From assembly GCA_002869465.1 (NCBI GenBank), contig PKSW01000194.1:1-15204 (forward strand): a stretch of 15,204 bases of DNA, read 5' to 3'. The notes beneath the pieces were generated by a model, which saw only the letters and a list, made by a program, of their open reading frames with translations, did not search any database and was not told the origin of the DNA. Source of the DNA: Marinilabiliales bacterium. GTDB lineage: Bacteria > Bacteroidota > Bacteroidia > Bacteroidales > F082. The translations under genes and the position numbers were made by a program. Below, in pieces: positions 13,066-15,204 of the stretch. Numbering within the stretch: position 1 is the stretch's first letter; each line of letters begins with the position of its first letter.

Positions 13066-15204
13066 CTATACTGCTGAACCACCTACCCCTTTTATAGCAG
13101 CCAGTCCGAAACGGATTACACCATCTTTGGTGACCGTAAAGCTACTAGCACTCTCATTGATATCAGGCGGCAGCACTTTAATCCCCATACGGTTGGCTTC
13201 CTTGATCATCTGGGTGATCTTTTTAATGTCATTCAGGTTGCGACTTAAGTTAGCTGCCATAAACTCAGCCGGGTAATGGGTTTTCAGGTAGGCTGTTTGG
13301 TACGACAGGTGGGAATAACAGGTCGCATGTGATTTATTAAAAGCATATTTGGCAAATTCTTCCCAGTCTTTCCATACTTTTTCAACTACTTCTTTATTCA
13401 AACCGTTTTTCATACAGCCTTCAACGAATTTCACCTTGAGTTTCGCCATAACCGCCAATTGCTTTTTCCCCATAGCTTTTCTTAGGCTGTCGGATTCGCC
13501 ACGTGTAAAGCCTGCCATTTTCCGAGCCAGCAACATCACTTGCTCCTGGTAAACAGTAATTCCATAGGTTTCCTTTAGAATTTCTTCCATTACCGGAAGA
13601 TCATAGGATATTTCCTGCCGGCCATGTTTACGGTTGATAAAATCAGGAATATATTGCATTGGGCCCGGCCTGTAGAGTGCATTCATAGCGATCAGGTCCT
13701 CAAAACGGGTAGGTTTGAGATCTTTCAGGTGCTTTTGCATCCCGTCCGACTCGAACTGAAATAAAGCGGTAGTATCACCCCGACTGTATAATTCGTAGGT
13801 GGCTTTATCATCAAAGGGAATGGTTTCAATGTCAAGTTGCACACCCTTTGACCTTTTAATATTTTCAATAGTATCCTTGATGATGGTAAGTGTTTTTAAT
13901 CCCAGGAAATCCATTTTAAGTAAACCGATCGATTCAATGAATTTACCATCATACTGTGTGGCCAAGCTGAGCACCGAATCTTTTACGGAAGCCAGCGGTA
14001 CATATTCATTTAAGTCGTCCCTGCCAATGATGATACCACAGGCATGTGTGCCTGTGTTACGAACTGACCCTTCCAATTTTAATGCATTTTTTAATACGGA
14101 AATCACCTCCGGTGTTCCCTTTTCAAGTTCGCTTTTTAATTCAGGAACATTTTTATAGGCATGTTCAAGGCTTATACCCGGCCCATCCGGTACAAGTTTT
14201 GCCAGTCGGTCTGCTTCTGACAGGGGAAGCTTTTGCACCCGCGCTACATCTCGTATTGCCATTTTTGCTGCCATAGTTCCAAAGGTGATCAGGTGGGCCA
14301 CCCGCATTTTTCCATATTTTTCAGCTACCCATTCCAATACTTTATCACGACCGTCATCATCAAAATCAATATCAATATCGGGCATGGAAATACGATCCGG
14401 ATTCAGGAAACGCTCAAACAGCAGATCGTATTTCAATGGATCAATATCAGTTATTTTCAAGCTGTATGCTACTGCCGACCCAGCAGCACTTCCCCTGCCC
14501 GGCCCTACTGAAACTTTCATTTCCCTCGCTGCTTTCAGGAAATCCCATACGATCAAAAAATAATCAGGAAATCCCATTTTTTTAATGGTTTCCAACTCGA
14601 AGTCAAGGCGTTCAATGATGCTTTCGTTTACTTCCCCATATCTTTCTTTAGCTCCTTCATAAGTAATGTGCCTTAAATATTCATTGGCATCGTTAAAAGG
14701 TTCAGGAATAACAAACTCAGGCATGATCGGATCCTGATTGAGTTTGTAGACTTCCACCTTATTTACCACTTCATTCGTATTTTCTATGGCTTCAGGGATA
14801 TCAACAAACAATTCTTTCATCTCGCCCTGCGTTTTGAACCATTCCTGCTGGGTGTATCGCAGCCGGTTTTTATCATCCAGGTCCCTGGCGGTGCCAATAC
14901 ATATCAATCGATCATGAGCCCCTGCATCTTCCTTTTCCACAAAATGCACATCATTGGTCGCCACAACTTTCAATTGATGTTTCTTGGCAAAATCAAGTAA
15001 TACACGGTTCACATACACCTGGTCATCAAAAACTCTTTTATCCATTTCAGGGTCGCCGGTAGCATGTCGCTGCAATTCAAGATACAGGTCATCGCCAAAC
15101 AGCGCCTTCATTTCCAGCAAAGCTTCTTCGGCAATTTCTTCGCCTTCGTTTATGATCTTGTCAGGTATTTCGCCTCCCAAACAGGCGGTGAGCGCTATCA
15201 GTCC
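13066..15204 (-). CDS. dnaE: DNA polymerase III alpha subunit, catalytic part (5' end outside window; interrupted by TAG at 13066-13068)
   Basis: DnaE is the replicative polymerase and is essential. The frame enters at the window edge as GLIALTACLGGEIPD, inside the PHP domain. PHP features such as VVATNDVHF follow, then the polymerase core: GPGRGSAAGS, the catalytic aspartates in MPDIDIDFDD (around 14360-14388) and in KMDFLGLKT (around 13890-13915), then FQFESDGM, YRPGPMQYIP, YQEQVM and FNKSHATCYS. The thumb and finger regions are intact up to FGLAAIKGVGGSAV, where TAG appears in the helix-hairpin-helix. Including the downstream part, about 1033 residues are in view, so roughly 200 N-terminal residues lie outside. 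A candidate start at 15180 is only an internal TTG (Leu in LGGEIP). Confidence 0.93.
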   Translation of the reverse strand, partial: GLIALTACLGGEIPDKIINEGEEIAEEALLEMKALFGDDLYLELQRHATGDPEMDKRVFDDQVYVNRVLLDFAKKHQLKVVATNDVHFVEKEDAGAHDRLICIGTARDLDDKNRLRYTQQEWFKTQGEMKELFVDIPEAIENTNEVVNKVEVYKLNQDPIMPEFVIPEPFNDANEYLRHITYEGAKERYGEVNESIIERLDFELETIKKMGFPDYFLIVWDFLKAAREMKVSVGPGRGSAAGSAVAYSLKITDIDPLKYDLLFERFLNPDRISMPDIDIDFDDDGRDKVLEWVAEKYGKMRVAHLITFGTMAAKMAIRDVARVQKLPLSEADRLAKLVPDGPGISLEHAYKNVPELKSELEKGTPEVISVLKNALKLEGSVRNTGTHACGIIIGRDDLNEYVPLASVKDSVLSLATQYDGKFIESIGLLKMDFLGLKTLTIIKDTIENIKRSKGVQLDIETIPFDDKATYELYSRGDTTALFQFESDGMQKHLKDLKPTRFEDLIAMNALYRPGPMQYIPDFINRKHGRQEISYDLPVMEEILKETYGITVYQEQVMLLARKMAGFTRGESDSLRKAMGKKQLAVMAKLKVKFVEGCMKNGLNKEVVEKVWKDWEEFAKYAFNKSHATCYSHLSYQTAYLKTHYPAEFMAANLSRNLNDIKKITQMIKEANRMGIKVLPPDINESASSFTVTKDGVIRFGLAAIKGVGGSAV

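Noticed and set aside
13060..13075. An intein or naturally split dnaE at the interruption.
   Set aside because: No intein motifs flank the break and no residues are missing; the two parts are adjacent and in the same frame.

Overview
The window is about 15.2 kb of AT-rich DNA from a member of the Bacteroidota. Three things point there: repeated TAnnTTTG -7 promoter elements a short distance upstream of several genes, a SusC-like TonB-dependent receptor with an N-terminal carboxypeptidase-regulatory domain, and a GWxTD-domain protein. Nearly everything is on the minus strand; aroQ is the only clear plus-strand gene. This is mostly a chromosomal housekeeping region. I see no insertion sequence, CRISPR array or phage module.

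Read in the direction of transcription, from high to low coordinates: dnaE (DNA polymerase III alpha, 5' end outside the window) is followed by trxA, a terminator, a DUF58/vWA protein, and an XRE-S24 (LexA-like) self-cleaving regulator behind tandem palindromic operators. Next comes a DnaQ-like exonuclease fused to a UvrC-like GIY-YIG nuclease. Two serine tRNAs follow (anticodons TGA and CGA), each with its own promoter and terminator. Then come the GWxTD protein and a family 2 glycosyltransferase, which converges on aroQ. Finally a TPP riboswitch heads a TonB-dependent receptor and a six-bladed PD40 propeller protein, followed by a prohibitin-like SPFH protein and smpB (3' end outside the window).

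The most striking observation is that two otherwise intact genes are each interrupted by a single in-frame TAG with no frameshift. In dnaE the TAG (13066-13068) falls in the helix-hairpin-helix region and the same frame then runs 321 codons to the conserved C-terminus. In the XRE-S24 gene the TAG (9919-9921) cuts off a 50-codon coiled-coil tail that ends 12 bases before the next gene. From memory of the families, both positions are ones where Glu or Gln would be expected. Four genes nevertheless appear to end at TAG, three of them with a TAA or TGA within six codons. Independent nonsense mutations, sequence error, amber suppression and UAG recoding all remain open.

A second theme is thiamine: the TPP riboswitch predicts that the receptor imports thiamine or a precursor across the outer membrane, and it ties an uncharacterised propeller protein to the same response. 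A possible DNA-damage unit is the XRE-S24 repressor with the DnaQ/GIY-YIG nuclease.
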